Positions 51,087 through 63,475 of a stretch of 64,000 nt of DNA are shown piece after piece. How positions within the stretch are numbered: position 1 is the stretch's first letter; every line of letters begins with the position of its first letter. The stretch comes from Epiperipatus broadwayi (Eukaryota; Onychophora; Udeonychophora; Euonychophora; Peripatidae). The DNA is taken from assembly GCA_028023455.1 (NCBI GenBank), contig JAQFVV010006294.1, forward strand, positions 620,001 to 684,000, written 5' to 3'. The position numbers and the translations under genes were made by a program. The notes beneath the pieces were generated by a model. It saw only the letters and a program-made list of their open reading frames with translations. It did not search any database and was not told the origin of the DNA.

Positions 51087-51590
51087 CTTAATAAAAATAA
51101 GCAAGTATTCATCACAAGCAGCTATTGATTAAAGAACATAAGACTCTTTTACATAATTTTTGCCAGACATGAAACCTAAAAAACTGTTAAAGAATTAACA
51201 TTGTTTCAAATAATAACTCTACTTTTACTGATATTCAATAATAAAAGTAAAACAAATCTTTTGACTAAAAAAATAAAAATAAATTTATCTATATAAATTT
51301 ATTTTTTATATCAAATATAAACAAATTCATGTTACAATTGTATTATTAATCAAAATATTCATCATAAGGAATTAATAGTACTGTCAGATTCATTTTATAT
51401 TAGAAAAATATAATAATGAATTATATAATATGTAAAATGACTTCCCTTTAAAAGAAGTCAGAAGTTTATATGCAGAGGCCATACATCCAGAACTTCTGTT
51501 AGGCAAATTAAACAATTAATTATATATTTTGATGTGTAACAATTTACATATATTTCTTATTCTCATTTTAATAAAAACTGTGTCATTAAG
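51087..51590 (-). other. TIMM23 intron, plain part
   Basis: AT-rich; contains a short inverted pair AAATGACTTCCCTTTAAAAG / GAAGTCAG near 51436-51465. Nothing else recognised. Confidence 0.35.
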
Positions 51591-51599
51591 TCCACTATC

Positions 51600-52330
51600 T
51601 TATCTTCATATTCACCATTTTTGTTATAAAAATTAAACAAAAAAAAAATTGTAAATTTTCTACCTCTTTTGTTTCCTTAATAAATTTCTTACACTCTTTA
51701 TACAATATATCCAGATCCATTTTACTCAAAAAAAAAAAAAATCAGTATTTTCTTTTTATTGCTACATAAAATGCATCTACAATGTAAATCTTTATTTCAC
51801 TTTTGGTTCCCGACCCTAGAATCTAAAATTTTTATCCGCACATCAAATAACAAGTCCCTTCTTGTCCTTGCATCAAATAATAATAAACCCTTCTAGTGTT
51901 ATCATAAATCCTTTTATTTCTCATATATTTATTATTCTTATGTGAATAATTCCCTTTTTTTTTTTCATTTTCTATAACTCTACTATTTCTCATATCAATT
52001 TATCTATTTTCCTATCCCTGACAATTAGATATCTGCAATACATACTCTATACATTTGTTACATTTCTTACATAAATATATAGAATTAAAATGTTTATTTG
52101 TTAACTTTGTCTAATATAAAATTTTTTTTTTTGTTGAATATGCTTGTTGTCCTCTTCACATAAATCTATTAAAGATTATTTTGAGTAATTTATTTTCATC
52201 CATACATTAAAACTTTCCAAATATTTTAGGTTGCTTTTAATTTCCTCATTAAAAAAACACATCCATTTCATTTCCCCCCCTTAATAATCTTTTTTGCTAC
52301 CCACATTTCATAACAATGCATATCTACTTA
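51600..52330 (-). pseudogene. Possible LINE C-terminal fragment
   Basis: The minus strand near 51890-51780 reads LLFDARTRRDLLFDVRIKIL and then CRCILC after a stop. The layout resembles the region just before the zinc knuckle in the element at 47733-47921 (FKARSGSLATREYTHKW), and codon-like composition extends over several hundred bases. The similarity is short and stops are frequent. Confidence 0.35.
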
Positions 52331-52559
52331 TTTTTTTATATTTTATCTAAAAAAATTTAAGTTTGCTGGCTAATATAAAGCACCACATCACAGGGTATCA
52401 CTATTCCTTTCTAAATCATACGCCAGAATATTATTTTATATAAAAGACTTGACACAGTTAATGAAAGGCATTCTCTTAAAAAGTTTTGGGAGTTTATTGT
52501 CATAGTTTACCATATAAGAAAACTTAGTCTACATTACGAAAAAATCATAATATATTTAC

Positions 52560-52805
52560 AAATTGATTTATATACATAAACATAAAGAAATAAAATTCAA
52601 TTATAATATTTTGTTTAATTCAAGGCAAATTTAGTGATCAATGATGAGTCAGCATTCCGTCTCACATTCTTAATTTTTAATTTTAAGGTTATATGCTATA
52701 AATGAAATATTAAATAGGCCTGGGAAATGAAAAATCTTTGGAACTATAATTTATTTCTAACCTTGGTATTTTCATAATTTACAATTCAGATGTTGGCTGT
52801 TAATG
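52560..52805. repeat. Dispersed repeat C, copy 1
   Basis: About 230 bp align directly with 55015-55250: CAATTATAATATTTTG, GAGTCAG, TTAATTTTAAGGTTATATGYTATAAAT, CTTGGTATTTTCATAATTTA and CAATTCAGATGTTGGCTGTT. Copies differ by substitutions and a poly-T expansion. No coding potential; the element type is unknown. Confidence 0.65.
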
Positions 52806-55014
52806 TGGCCTAATCAATATAATTTATTTTAAAAATATAGTAATTGACAATTGCAAATCAAATTCAATTTCATAATTTAGATTAGGTTTGTATTAAATAA
52901 ACACTCACATCATTAGAGGTCTGTACTTAGAATAAAATGAGTCAATTTAAGTTTAGTTTCAAAAAAGACGCTAGCTTATTTTAACTAAATTTATTTCAAA
53001 TAAATCTGTTTTAAAAATTATGTGATAGGAACAAAGCTTAATCAAATACTAATCCAGAAAATTTTGTTCAAATAGTTAACTTTTTATTAATTGAATTCTT
53101 GGAAAACCAATTTATTTTAGGCTTTATTTCAAGTTTTGAAAATGTTGTAAATTTCAATTAAGAAAATTCTAGGGGTTAACATGGCTAAGTATCATCTATA
53201 AACACATGAATAAGTTTAATTAAAATTTTTTGTAAACATGGTGAATACTGGCTTCTTTAATAATCAAAGAATTTTGTAAACATGACTGATTAAAATACTT
53301 GCTGGCAAGTTAATTTTTTAAAAAAAGTATTTTGCAAAGTTGGTAATAAAAAAAGCTAACTTGGAAAATAACTTTGTCTTTTTGGTCTTTACTTTTGCCT
53401 ATTCCACATGGAACCTCTATCAGCAGCTAAAAAAATTAACATATATTGTTGACCATGACAAAAAGCACTTTCCCAGCATTGAGCTCATAATCATCAGGAT
53501 GTCGAACCTGCTCGCTGAATTTGATCCAATGCTGTGCCAACTATCTTCATGTATGAAATTAAAGATGCCCTTCTCTTCAGTAAAATAAAATTTCATACAA
53601 ACTCTCCATTAATGATTTCATACCAACTCCACCTGGAAACACAAACCCAATGGTGACTAAGATTTTAAAACCTGTAAATGGAAAGACTTTACCAAAACAA
53701 CCAATGAGGTTTCTATTCAAAACATATGCATGTAAATAATTCCACTTTTATAGTAAAATAATATTTGTTCAATTGTATTTTGGACTTAAGGTAACCCTTT
53801 TACTTATTTTATAAACTATTTGATAAAATTTTAAACTTTCATTACCAACATGCCAATTAATTATATTTAGAAATTTTGGTCAATTTACAATTTAATTTAA
53901 ATGATTTTATATATTTATCATTTATATTAACTAACTTTTAGTACTATACATATAACACTTGATTTAATTAACTACATTTGATACCATATTTTTGCATATT
54001 AGTAGATTATATTTTTAAGTATTCAAGATATAAAAGAAAATCAGTTTTGTTTCTTAAAATTTTATTTTTTCTTTTCCTCCTAAAGAATTAAAAAAAAATA
54101 TATAGAAGATATGGTTATTTAAAATAGTTAAAATTTAATTAAAAAAATTTTCTCTGAAGATATTCAAAATCATTAATCTAGGTCAAAATATGTGTATGTC
54201 TAAAGTGATGTGTGCATATCATATAAATAATTCAGTAAGTTGATTTTATTGTGCTTCAATTTGTGGGAGTTTGCCTTGATTGCTTCACACATGTGATTGA
54301 AATTAAAGATTGGTATATACTTGTTTGCCTGCCTCCCCGTGATATATTATTCCCACTTGAGGTACTCATGGATGCTTTTGATTTTGCTTGGGTTTAGAGA
54401 CATTTCCTTTCCATGAGCTGTAATTTGCTTTGTATTGTGGGTGAGAGCCTATTTATTGTTTTTTTTTTTTACTTTTAAAAGTGATGTGGGATCAAATGCA
54501 CAGTGTATAAATCTGATTTTGTAATGGCCAGCATGTTGTGACATTTATAATTAATTTAAGCTACTTTGTTATTGTTTGGTTTTTTAATGCAAAAGTGAAT
54601 ATAGATGTGTGATCTTAATTTAGAACCACCTATCTAAGAAAATCAGATAAATAATATCTTTGGAGATGATAATTCTTATGTAAAATTTGTGAATATTAAA
54701 TATTTAAACCTGCCAGATATCAAATGCAATATAATAACATAAAAGGGGTATTTTTCAGTTTGTACTTGAACTGCACTATATTAAACTGTCAAAAAACTTT
54801 GTTTTGTTTATTGTTAGATCTGTGTTAGCATTCGTTTACTGTTGTTTGCTCTGCCAATTGATATTTCTAAAGAATCTCTCTTCTCCAAGGTCTAGAGACA
54901 ATTTCAGGTATCTATAAATAATGGTACAGCTGTGTAGGCATTTATACTTAAGATTCTCACCATTAACTCTCATATTCTAAGAGAAAGATCTAGTGGCCTT
55001 GTGTCCATTACAAT
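52806..55014 (-). other. TIMM23 intron, unidentified remnants
   Basis: A stretch at 53330-53700 is more complex than its surroundings and holds an 82-codon plus-strand frame (53340-53588) without recognised family. A stretch at 54230-54500 also has higher complexity. Both may be old transposon remnants; no motif settles it. Confidence 0.3.
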
Positions 55015-55250
55015 ATAAACATAAAAAATTAAATCCAATTATAATATTTTGATTACTTTCAAGACAAATTTAATGATTGATGCTGAGTCAGTATTCATTC
55101 TTAATTTTTTTTTTTTTTTAATTTTAAGGTTATATGTTATAAATAAAATATTAAATGGGTTCCTGGGTAATAAATAATCTTTAGAGCCATAATTTATCTC
55201 TACTCTTGGTATTTTCATAATTTACAATTCAGATGTTGGCTGTTAAATGT
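55015..55250. repeat. Dispersed repeat C, copy 2
   Basis: Partner of 52560-52805 in the same orientation, about 2.4 kb away, with a longer T run (about 16) where copy 1 has a short one. Confidence 0.65.
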
Positions 55251-55439
55251 ATCAACTACTGTGTATATCTTATTGCACATAGAACTCAGAAGAGAGGCTT
55301 TAGAGCTTTGAGTCACATATGGGAAATTATATGGCCTTTTTTTTTTTAAACAAATAGTATAAGACATGGAGTTATTATAAAAATGTATAGAAATGCAAAG
55401 AAATATGAAAATTAAATTTGGTAAAAAAAAATCTAAAAT

Positions 55440-55860
55440 AATAATAAATGGAATTGGTAAGCTAAAGGACAGAAAATGGAAGATATTTATTTTAAAGAAG
55501 AGTATAAATTATTTTGATATTGTATTAAATGCGAACAGAAATTGATGGAATATTTAGAAACTGGAATGTAGCCAAAAAAACATGAATGAGATTGACTAAA
55601 AATTTGTCATTTTTTTCATATAACAAATACATAAGTAGAATAATTTGGAAAGAATTGATGTTTGTATTGGACAAGAAACTCAACATTTTTTAAATAGAAT
55701 TCAATAACAATTAAATAGATATGTGACATTGGATGGTAAATTGTTTACAGCAAATAGACTATAATTAAAAGCAAATTAAAACTATTTGGAAATCTACAAT
55801 ATATTAAACTTTTCTGGCTTAATATTTTAAATAAAAGTTTGATATTATTTCTTAATATCA
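55440..55860 (+). pseudogene. LINE RT C-terminal fragment related to 47455-50580
   Basis: Plus-strand pieces YFDIVLNANRN, MRLTKNLSFFSYNKYISRII and, after a gap, KLKLFGNLQYIKLF parallel YSYLGIILRNQKN, KGLIKKLTVFSYNKYDVAKI and KMKIFGRLQFMDIK of the minus-strand element. The order and spacing agree, but the frame shifts several times. It is an old copy of the same or a close family, in opposite orientation. Confidence 0.55.
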
Positions 55861-56135
55861 TATGGAGAGTTCAACAAATACAATGGTTAGAAAGATTTTA
55901 AAATATGCAAAGTTAATAGATGGAGATTTTATTTCAATGTACTTTTATAAGAAATAGGATAAATATTTAGTAAATACACTTCAGATATATAGTTCCATGG
56001 AATTTATCTGAAAATTTGAGGTGGTGATATTTTAGTAGTGATTATATGTTGAATTATTTCCATCATCTAACATTAATTGCTAAAAGTCTTTAGAAAATTC
56101 ACTTTCACATTCTACCATTACTAAATAGCCCCAAG

Positions 56136-56490
56136 TTAGTAATTAACACACTGTTCATGTGGTATTGCTATCCTCTCTTCTTCAGGTGTTTCTGGCCTCA
56201 CTATTGACAGTATTAGCATGGAAATGAAACCTGGACTTTTAGATTCTTGAATATTAGAATTTAAATTGATGTCCCAATCAATTAGGCCAAAGACAACAGT
56301 TAGTAGAAATTCTATATACTCATTAACGATGCCTTTAGGAAAAAATTGAGAAATCAGAAGAACCCTTATAGATAAGTATACAAAATTTTTATCAACTATT
56401 GACATTAAATTCATTATTCATGAAGCTAAAGGTCCAGATTCAATTCCTATGTTAGTACTGTCATTGGTCAGGCTAATAATGTCTTAAGAA
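56136..56490. repeat. Inverted pair of coding-like segments
   Basis: The minus strand at 56290-56160 reads INLNSNIQESKSPGFISMLI followed by LSIVRPETPEEERI. The plus strand at 56400-56500 reads IDIKFIIHEAKGPDSIPMLV followed by LSLVRLIMS-stop-EER. The two are clearly the same ancestral segment in opposite orientations about 110 bp apart. The conserved frame suggests a decayed protein-coding repeat, perhaps the linker before a LINE RT (GPDSIP), but the family was not identified. Confidence 0.5.
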
Positions 56491-56999
56491 GAGAGATGAA
56501 TAATATCATTTGAAATATTATGTATATTAATCTGCATTCTATTATTATCATTTGAATGTATTTGAAAGTTTAAATAAAGTTTGAATTTTTCTAAAGACAT
56601 TTTACAATTAATATTAGATGATAGAAATAGTCCAACATATAATTACTAATAATTATGAAGAGGGGGGGGGAAATAAAAATTGTTAACAAAAAAAAAAATT
56701 CTGAAAAATTAAATCAATTAAAAAATAGTTTAGAAATATATAAAATTAAAAAATATACAAAGTATGAAAAAATGTATGATAACATGAGAAGGAATTTATT
56801 GCTATTTAATACAAGGATATAGGACTTTTGTATAACTAGGAAAACAGACAAAAATAAGTTAAGAATTTGGACTGCAACATGTTGAAAGAAGTTCAAAAAA
56901 ACTATACAAAAAAATGAAAAATATAAAAAGAAGAGGTAGATATTTTAACTCTTACTGCCTTTACAACAAAAATAGAGAATATGGGAAGATAGGGTATTG

Positions 57000-57200
57000 G
57001 AATTAATGGGAAATGTTTTATTAAAATGGGATAGGAAAAAAAATACATCATCGCTAGAAAGATGATTTGATGATTAAAGATTGAACGGGATAATAGAAAA
57101 TGGAAAACAAATGTTACATAATATTTTCAAAGAGTGAAAGTATTTGACTTGGCTAACAGAGTTCCTGGGCACACTGGTTATACACAGAAACTTCTGACAT
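57000..57200 (+). other. Possible LINE scrap
   Basis: Plus-strand translation gives short charged runs (for example LKWDRKKNTSSLER) without a motif. Listed only because it lies near other LINE fragments. Confidence 0.2.
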
Positions 57201-57528
57201 CATTTAAAAAGCCCTATCACACAACATCAGAGATATTTGTGGACATATTTCTTTTATCTTCACCGTTTTCTGGCTTAATATTTTAAATAAAAGTTTGATT
57301 TAAAATTATTGCATAATCTTTGTACAACATTACTATAAATTTCTAATATCAACTTTAAATTAATATTTGAACAAATATTTTTAAAACGCTCACTGTAAAA
57401 ACAATTGCACTATAATTTACACATACCACTTAATGCTTTTTCACATCTTTAAAAACAATAGCAAAAATATTTTAAATAAATTATAATAAAAATCTATTAC
57501 TATTATAAACTATGATAAAATGTCATAC

Positions 57529-57622
57529 CTGTCATAACAGAACCACCAATTTGAGAAAAAGCCAGCTCAAATCTTCCTCTTTGTCTGGCTGCACCTTCTG
57601 GAAAAATAAATTCAGAATTTCC
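57529..57622 (-). CDS. TIMM23: TIMM23 exon A (first one found)
   Basis: This 94-bp exon encodes the junction between the soluble N-terminal domain and the first transmembrane helix. Visible residues are GNSEFIFPEGAA, then RQRGRFELAFSQIGGSVMTG with the last Gly codon split. The block EFI-PEGA--RGRFELAF is the strongest signature of Tim23 as against Tim17 or Tim22. The acceptor (pyrimidine-rich, ending TAG) precedes base 57622 and the donor reads G|GTATGA. The exon opens in phase 0, so the missing upstream exon must end on a full codon. A tract like the family's SPYLN-DP-YL was looked for from 57.6 to 64.0 kb and not found. Confidence 0.93.
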
Positions 57623-57884
57623 CTACAAAATAAAAAATAAATAAATTGATTAATAATTATTCAACATATCTATGTATATGAAAGATATATACTAAATAAA
57701 AAATATGATTGATGCTGGATATTATGCGACAAACGAGCAAACAAATGATTTCTAAAATGAGGTTGTTGTTTTTTTTACTATAATCACAATCAATTGATAG
57801 TTCTTCTACCATGTGAACTGATAGAGACAAAGATATGCTGCATATCATTTACAACACATACATATGCATTTTAAGATATACTAA

Positions 57885-58195
57885 GTAAAGTCTCTAATAA
57901 GGATTAATGTTGCCAATATTCCTCATATCTCAATTGGATTCTATAAAAAAAGTAGTACTAAGTACATGAAACACAAAAACTGAAAATATTAATAATATAG
58001 TTTTCTTTAGTAGTGATTTTCAAATAATCACATGGACTGTTATATTTACTTGAAAGTCATTAACAAAGAAAACTACATAATTAATATTTTCAGTTTTTAT
58101 ATTTTATATATATTATATTTTTTATAGAATCCAAGTGAGATATGAAAAATATTGGCAATATTAATCCTTATTAGAGGACTTCAGTGAGTATCTTT
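57885..58195. mobile_element. Palindromic foldback element near exon A
   Basis: Arms of about 145 bp mirror each other around 58040: CTCTAATAAGGATTAATGTT, GCCAATATT, CATATCTCAATTGGATTCTA and AAAACTGAAAATATTAA occur on the left, and their complements on the right. The match is imperfect in the middle of each arm. No coding frame. Confidence 0.7.
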
Positions 58196-59279
58196 GTCCT
58201 ATATAGCTTAGCATAGACAATAATTATTATTTTGTCTTTTAGTTGGTTTTCTTGTAGGTGTAAGATTGTTTTTACAAAATGAGTTTGGTTTTAAACTTTA
58301 AAATGAATCAATTTTGCTAAATTTAATATTCCATTGTAGAGAATATATTTTCAAATAAGAAAACAAGCACTTGGTATATATAAATATTATCAAATATATA
58401 ATATCTGCACTATACAGAGGGATAGGGGGCTTGAAATCAAATGTGATTGATAAAGTGCTGCTATTGTACTTTCTGACTAAATCATTTCTACAATTAAATT
58501 TGTATTAGGATATCAGCAAATTAAAATTCTTTCTCTTTTAATAAACATATCAATAATTATATTTCACAAAAAGTTGGTGTTGTGTTTAGTCTTCTGATAG
58601 GATCAACAGGTAGCAGATAGTGGAATGATTTGAAAATACGAAGGTTTAACTAGGAATAAACGATAAACAGTAAACAATGCCTTATAGGATATGACTTTGA
58701 TTCAGCAAAGTTTTTTCTGTCCTCTTTTTCTTACTGCCTTCAGTTATTCAAATTAGTACAGCTCTTGGAAGGCATGAACCATCAATCACTGCTTTATACT
58801 GATAGTGGAATATGTTTTTGCATATATAGTTCTATCCTTTAATTACATGCATAGCAATTCTGATTCCAATCCTTTTTTATTTTTTTATTTATCTAAAGTC
58901 TTTGAGAACTGATGAGTTGGGCTGAAAACTGGATTCGGGACAAAAATTTTAGCTTGGCAAGATAGTAGGTAGTCTATTTAGGGGTTCCCTGTTTAACACA
59001 TAAGTGGAAGGAACTAAAAAAATATGATCTAAAAATAGTTTGTTTGCCTGGCATATTATTTATTAAAGTGAGAGAAGTAACAATATTATCAATAGTGGTA
59101 CTAAAAGTAATAACAGCATTAGATATCTATTTTTTTCTCTCCAAATATAAGTGCATGAAATGTGCAATCTTAAATAGAAAACTCTTCAAGATTTATATGG
59201 AAGTCAGTAATAATAGCTAAGGAGCTATCAAAAATTTAAGATTAATATGACTATTCTTAGTGAACCTTATCTAGAAAAA
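58196..59279. other. Upstream intron or flank, plain
   Basis: AT-rich, more complex in 58560-59030, with no recognised family. Presumably an intron between exon A and an unseen 5' exon. Confidence 0.35.
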
Positions 59280-61650
59280 GGAAATTTAATAGAATAGAAA
59301 CATGAATTAAAAGTTTTCTTGAAAGGGTAGATCAAAATAGTAAAAGACTCTATAATATTGAATTTGCTGTAAAATCTAATTTCAAATATTCTATTCTTGG
59401 AATTCTTTAATATATCAATGAAAGAGTAATAATAATGAAATGTAGTTTGTGCAATGGTAACTGTGCTCATTTTATTAGAGCAAGTAGTTCAGAAAAGAAT
59501 ACTTTTACCCCTTGTTACCATTAAGCATCAATTTTTTTTTCTTTCTTAAAAACTTTAATTTATGTGTTGTTGTAAACAGTAGACTAGGGCCAAAAATTTC
59601 TGGAAATAAAGTATTGAGGATATAAACTGAAATGGTCTGTTCTAATTTAATTTTTGCAGAAAACATGGTCTAGCTATCAATATGTTGTGTAAAAATTCAA
59701 TAACAGCAAATCATTTAAGCTTACAACACCTACACCAGAAAATATAGATGAATCCATAATTAAATTAATGGTATTTAATAGATTACATTATAATTAAGAC
59801 AGAATATAAGAAATGAGTAAAACACAATAGTCTTGGATAGATCATAGATTAGTCAATGTTAAAATGAGAGTTACATTAAAGTGTAGATCTTATTCCAATT
59901 ATATTCTCAAGAAACTAGACACATGATCTTTAAAAGCATGTATCACTCATATTAAACACAAATGTCAAACACAAAAATTGCTAGATTAAACTTTCTGGAT
60001 TAAGTTGGGTTCACTAAAAAAATTAGGATTGGTTTTCTGACAATGATATCATTAATGATTTGATTCATAAGAAATATGGTATTTTCAGTTTAGCAGAATA
60101 ATAAATTAAATATGGAGCTTCAATAACCGATTAAACAAGCCTAAAAATAATTTGTAGATTAAAATTACAAAAGATACAGAAATTCACTGACTGTGATGAC
60201 TTTAGATCTTTTTTAAAAAAAATTTTTTATGATGCAATAAAAAAAAGATGAATCTGAGAAATGTTATCACAGTTCTATTAAATGCAGCACTGGCATTCTC
60301 TTATATGATGACAATGGCATTTTGAATAAGCGGAAAGATTAGTTTGATTATTTTTTGAATAGTAATACAAGAATTAAACTAATGACTTTTAATGATATAT
60401 ATATATATGCCCACAGTTTATCTACTCATTTAGATTTGGACAAAGATATCCAGCTTAATAAAGTTAAAATAGTCATTTGTAATCTTTAAAGATTAAAAAG
60501 TTACAGATTCTGATAAGATATTTGAAAAAATTTCTAAAATCTAGTATTGATATGTCAACTTATGCTGCATGATCTTAAGGATGCTTCAATGGTTTCAGTT
60601 TTTTAGAATTAAAAGTAATAGATAAGACTTATTGATATCATTATTATCTACTATAGCAAAGTACTTATACAGATTTTATTAAATAGGTTAAGGTTATTAG
60701 AGAGCAGAGAATCAAGATGCACTATACACATGGTTTTATTATATGGAGTGGTGATAGTTTTGGAGGGTATTGGGAACAAAAAAGTGACTTAGATATTACT
60801 GTTATTAATTTAGTCAAGGCTTTTAACACAATCCAACAGTTCTATGACACTATTTAAAATTAGTTGGTTATCCTGTAAAGTTTACATGAAATTTATCCAC
60901 CTTATTTGAAATACTTAACAAAATTTTTTTTAAAATATCCATTTATACATAATCTTACATTTCAACTGTCCTCCAGTCTTCTTCAGAGTCACTCCTATAG
61001 TAAGTGGTGGATTTAGTAATATTTGTAAAGTTTACATGATGATATGACACTATTATTTCTACAGGTAAAAAATGATAACTGTTTGTTAAATAACAATGTA
61101 TATTAGCTTTAACATTTTTTATGACAATGATCTTGGACATTGTTTAAAAGCAAACTTAATGAATAGGAATAAAAATGCAGTACAGAATGGAATTTTTAAT
61201 TTGAATTGATTACAAAAAAAAACAAAAACTTGTTTTTGATTTGCATTATGAAAAAATTTTGTTTTACTAATTGATTTTCAAAAAAAATATTCAGAATATT
61301 ATCAACATGAGATTGTGAGTAATTTAAATATCTTGATCGTTTTGTAAGTAGAAAGTTGATTTAGATGTGGAGATGCAAAAAACCTCACTGTGCTGCTGCT
61401 TTTAAAAAGTTAAAAGAGAGGATATTTCATAATAGTGAAATAATTATTGCAATTAAATTAATTGTATATTATTGTTTTACATAACTTATTATTATACCAG
61501 ACATTCTGCTTCTTTTTATCACCGAGGGTGCTTCTAGGCCATTATCGACCTAGAAAATTTGATTTATGGTGATCAAAAGGTATATGATGATGAATATAAA
61601 TGCTGCCAGCTAGACCCAGGGAGAGAAAGAGATTTTAAACATTGTTCAGA
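59280..61650 (+). pseudogene. Third non-LTR retrotransposon, strongly decayed
   Basis: Plus-strand motifs in order: an endonuclease block near 59417-59490 (NERVIIMKCSLCNGNCAHFI, cf. NER-I-LR-PL--G-YA-I); a linker near 60026 (DWFSDNDIINDLIHKKYG); near 60300 LLYDDNGILNKR; near 60660 ILLNRLRLLESRE; RT motif A near 60793 (DITVINLVKAFNTIQ); near 61345 the VSRKVDLDVEM thumb region; and near 61440 IKLIVYYCF and IIIPDIL. This set matches the family often annotated in animals as endonuclease-reverse transcriptase with QDWFDEND and ILLNRL blocks. Many stops; inactive. Confidence 0.6.
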
Positions 61651-63029
61651 CAATTGAGGGACAGAACACAGAAACAAACTCAGCCAAAAACAAATATAAT
61701 TATTAATTTTTAAGTTTTATTAAATTCAAAAATATTCATCAAAAAAAAAAAAAGGTTTGACCCTAATTCTCCAGCCTTCTTTGTCTGAGAGTACAAGTGA
61801 ATATTGGTATGCCAGACCCATAATTTTGTTTTATCACCTAAGCTTAAAGGGAATTATCATCTTTCTGCCAGCAATCTATCTACACAAATTCCACTCTCTT
61901 TTATTAGATTTTAATAAAGCCAATCTTGGACGGAAGTTAATGACGGAGCAATCTTTCCTTAACCCGATAAAAACATAGGGACAAAACTAGTCATAAGGGC
62001 TCGCATTAAGCTTACCTCCGTGCAAGCAATAGAAAAGATTATGATTTTACGTAATCTGAAATGTAAGAAAACAGAAATACTTAATCGATAAATTTCCAGC
62101 CAAAAGATCCATGTCTGCAGGAAGTGCAAACACACATTAAACTAAATTAATTTCAACTAAAATAGAAACAAGTGAGATAAAAAGAAAAACTACAATTATC
62201 TGCTAAAGTTTTTAACAACAATTAATAATAATAATAATAATAATAATAAAGAAAAACAATGAATATAAATTATTAACTCACAAAACACTCTCTGAGAAAG
62301 TGACAAAAATTGAAATCTTGAACTGATTCTCTATAATTTATAGGTTTTTTTAAAAAAAAAAAATCTAATAAAAGAAATATTTATAAATTACTAATAATAT
62401 CAAAATTCCTACTCATAGGTCTAACATATGCTTGTATTCTTTTTCTTTGAGTATAAAGTTTAGAGATTTAAGCCCTGATTAAAATAGAAGGATGCTCATG
62501 CTCAATTACCTTCCAGATTTCAATTGTTCCATCTGATTTACTCCAGCGGTGTGCGGAAGGATTTAGTTTTATCGGGAGTACATTACCATGGTTTTGGATC
62601 TCCATTTATCAGGTTGGGGAGTACAAAGGCAATCTTCACGATCAGTTTTGAACTAGGCAATTGGGACATGCTTATGATGACACAATTTCAAGCTCCCGGA
62701 GTCGTATTGGAATATTTTTAGCACTGCATTCTTATGATTTTTTCTCAGAGGTCGGTAGTTTTTGCATTCTGAAGTGACAGTCTCTATCTCCAGCAATAAG
62801 CTTATTCTTTTATTTTCAAATGGTTTTTTTAAGCAGTTAACAATCAGCCATGCACAATTAGCAATCTTCACATTGCAAATAACACAAGAAAACAGCAATT
62901 AGCAACTTTCTATTCACAATTCCTAATACACAAATCTTAAATCGCAATCCGTAATTATCAAATATATATCGCAATCAAAAAAACAGAGCTTTTATAAACT
63001 ATTTTTATCTTCCACCAGATTATAAATAT
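61651..63029. other. Unidentified, with exon-like segments and an (AAT)n array
   Basis: Base composition is richer than average at 61760-62040 and 62480-62760. Exon-like minus-strand segments occur at 62055-62016 and around 62570-62510 (see findings), but none matches the missing TIMM23 N-terminus. A simple (AAT)n run lies at 62222-62249. Confidence 0.4.
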
Positions 63030-63475
63030 ACATCACATGATCACCATTTCTTATGCTTGCTTATAATTGTTATTAAAACAGGCAAAACTCACTATATATA
63101 GTGCCATTCACTTCAAGCTAGAGCAATCAATGGATGCCAGAAGGCTTGTGCATAAAATCCCCATCTAGTGCCTACTCATCCAATATCCCCAGACTAGTTT
63201 CTGGCTTGTGGCATTCATGTTTTCAATTTAAGACTCATAGTTTTGTAGTTAAATAAAGATAAAAGATGGATGCTGGAGGGTTGCATTAGATCCTAAAATC
63301 TAGGTGGTGTTCTCAGATCCAAGGCGCCTCACTGACGAAGACCACAAGCCAAAAACTAGTCTAGGGATAATGGATGAGTAGGCACTAGATGGGGATTTTA
63401 TGCACAAGCCTTCTGGCATCCATTGCTTGTTCTAGCTTGCAGTGAGTGGCAATACGTATAGTGAGTTTTATCTTA
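63030..63475. mobile_element. Family A element, single-unit copy
   Basis: Left arm from 63076 (AAAACAGGCAAAACTCACTA) to about 63215 and right arm from about 63325 to 63470 are reverse complements over TGGATGCCAGAAGGCTTGTG, CATAAAATCCCCATCTAGTG and CCAGACTAGT. The centre (63215-63325) holds GGAGGGTTGCATTAGATCCT, as in the 42.1-kb unit. The hammerhead-like core at 63332-63360 is CTGACGA...CAAAAACTAGTC, in which GAAAC has become AAAAC. The flank CATGATCACCATTTCTTATG is shared with 7281-7326. Confidence 0.75.

Larger units (their letters stand above)
5169..57622 (-). other. TIMM23: TIMM23 locus, five identified coding exons
   Basis: Seen: five minus-strand segments with GT-AG borders join in phase into 155 codons and a stop. 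The exons are 94, 88, 59, 111 and 116 bp and the introns 6442, 24936, 12077 and 8531 bp. The joined frame follows the TIM23 order: a FIFPEGAARQRGRFELAF segment, a glycine-rich helix, RRTQVLNYITKRGA, MYSGFGVILSLVRGTDDELN, ATGLLFKS and GLRKCAIGGATG. Known of the family: Tim17/22/23 proteins have four inner-membrane helices rich in GxxxG motifs; Tim23 forms the presequence translocase channel with Tim17, and its N-terminal domain receives precursors from the TOM complex. Inferred: an intact single-copy host gene whose introns were inflated by transposons. The intermembrane-space N-terminus is not in the window as far as I can see. Confidence 0.93.

Noticed and set aside
53340-53588. 82-codon frame as a transposase or gag
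   Set aside because: Both strands were translated and no catalytic or structural motif could be defended.
62016-62055. Splice-bounded 40-bp segment as the missing TIMM23 5' exon
   Set aside because: Phase would fit, but LRKIIIFSIACTE does not resemble the family's SPYLN-DP-YL sequence before the EFI-PEGA block.
62222-62249. (AAT)n array as a CRISPR or regulatory repeat
   Set aside because: Simple microsatellite without spacers.
63332-63360. Hammerhead core of the 63-kb family A copy as active
   Set aside because: GAAAC is changed to AAAAC, which removes an invariant G of the catalytic core; the reversed 41.8-kb copy likewise has CTGATCA instead of CUGANGA.
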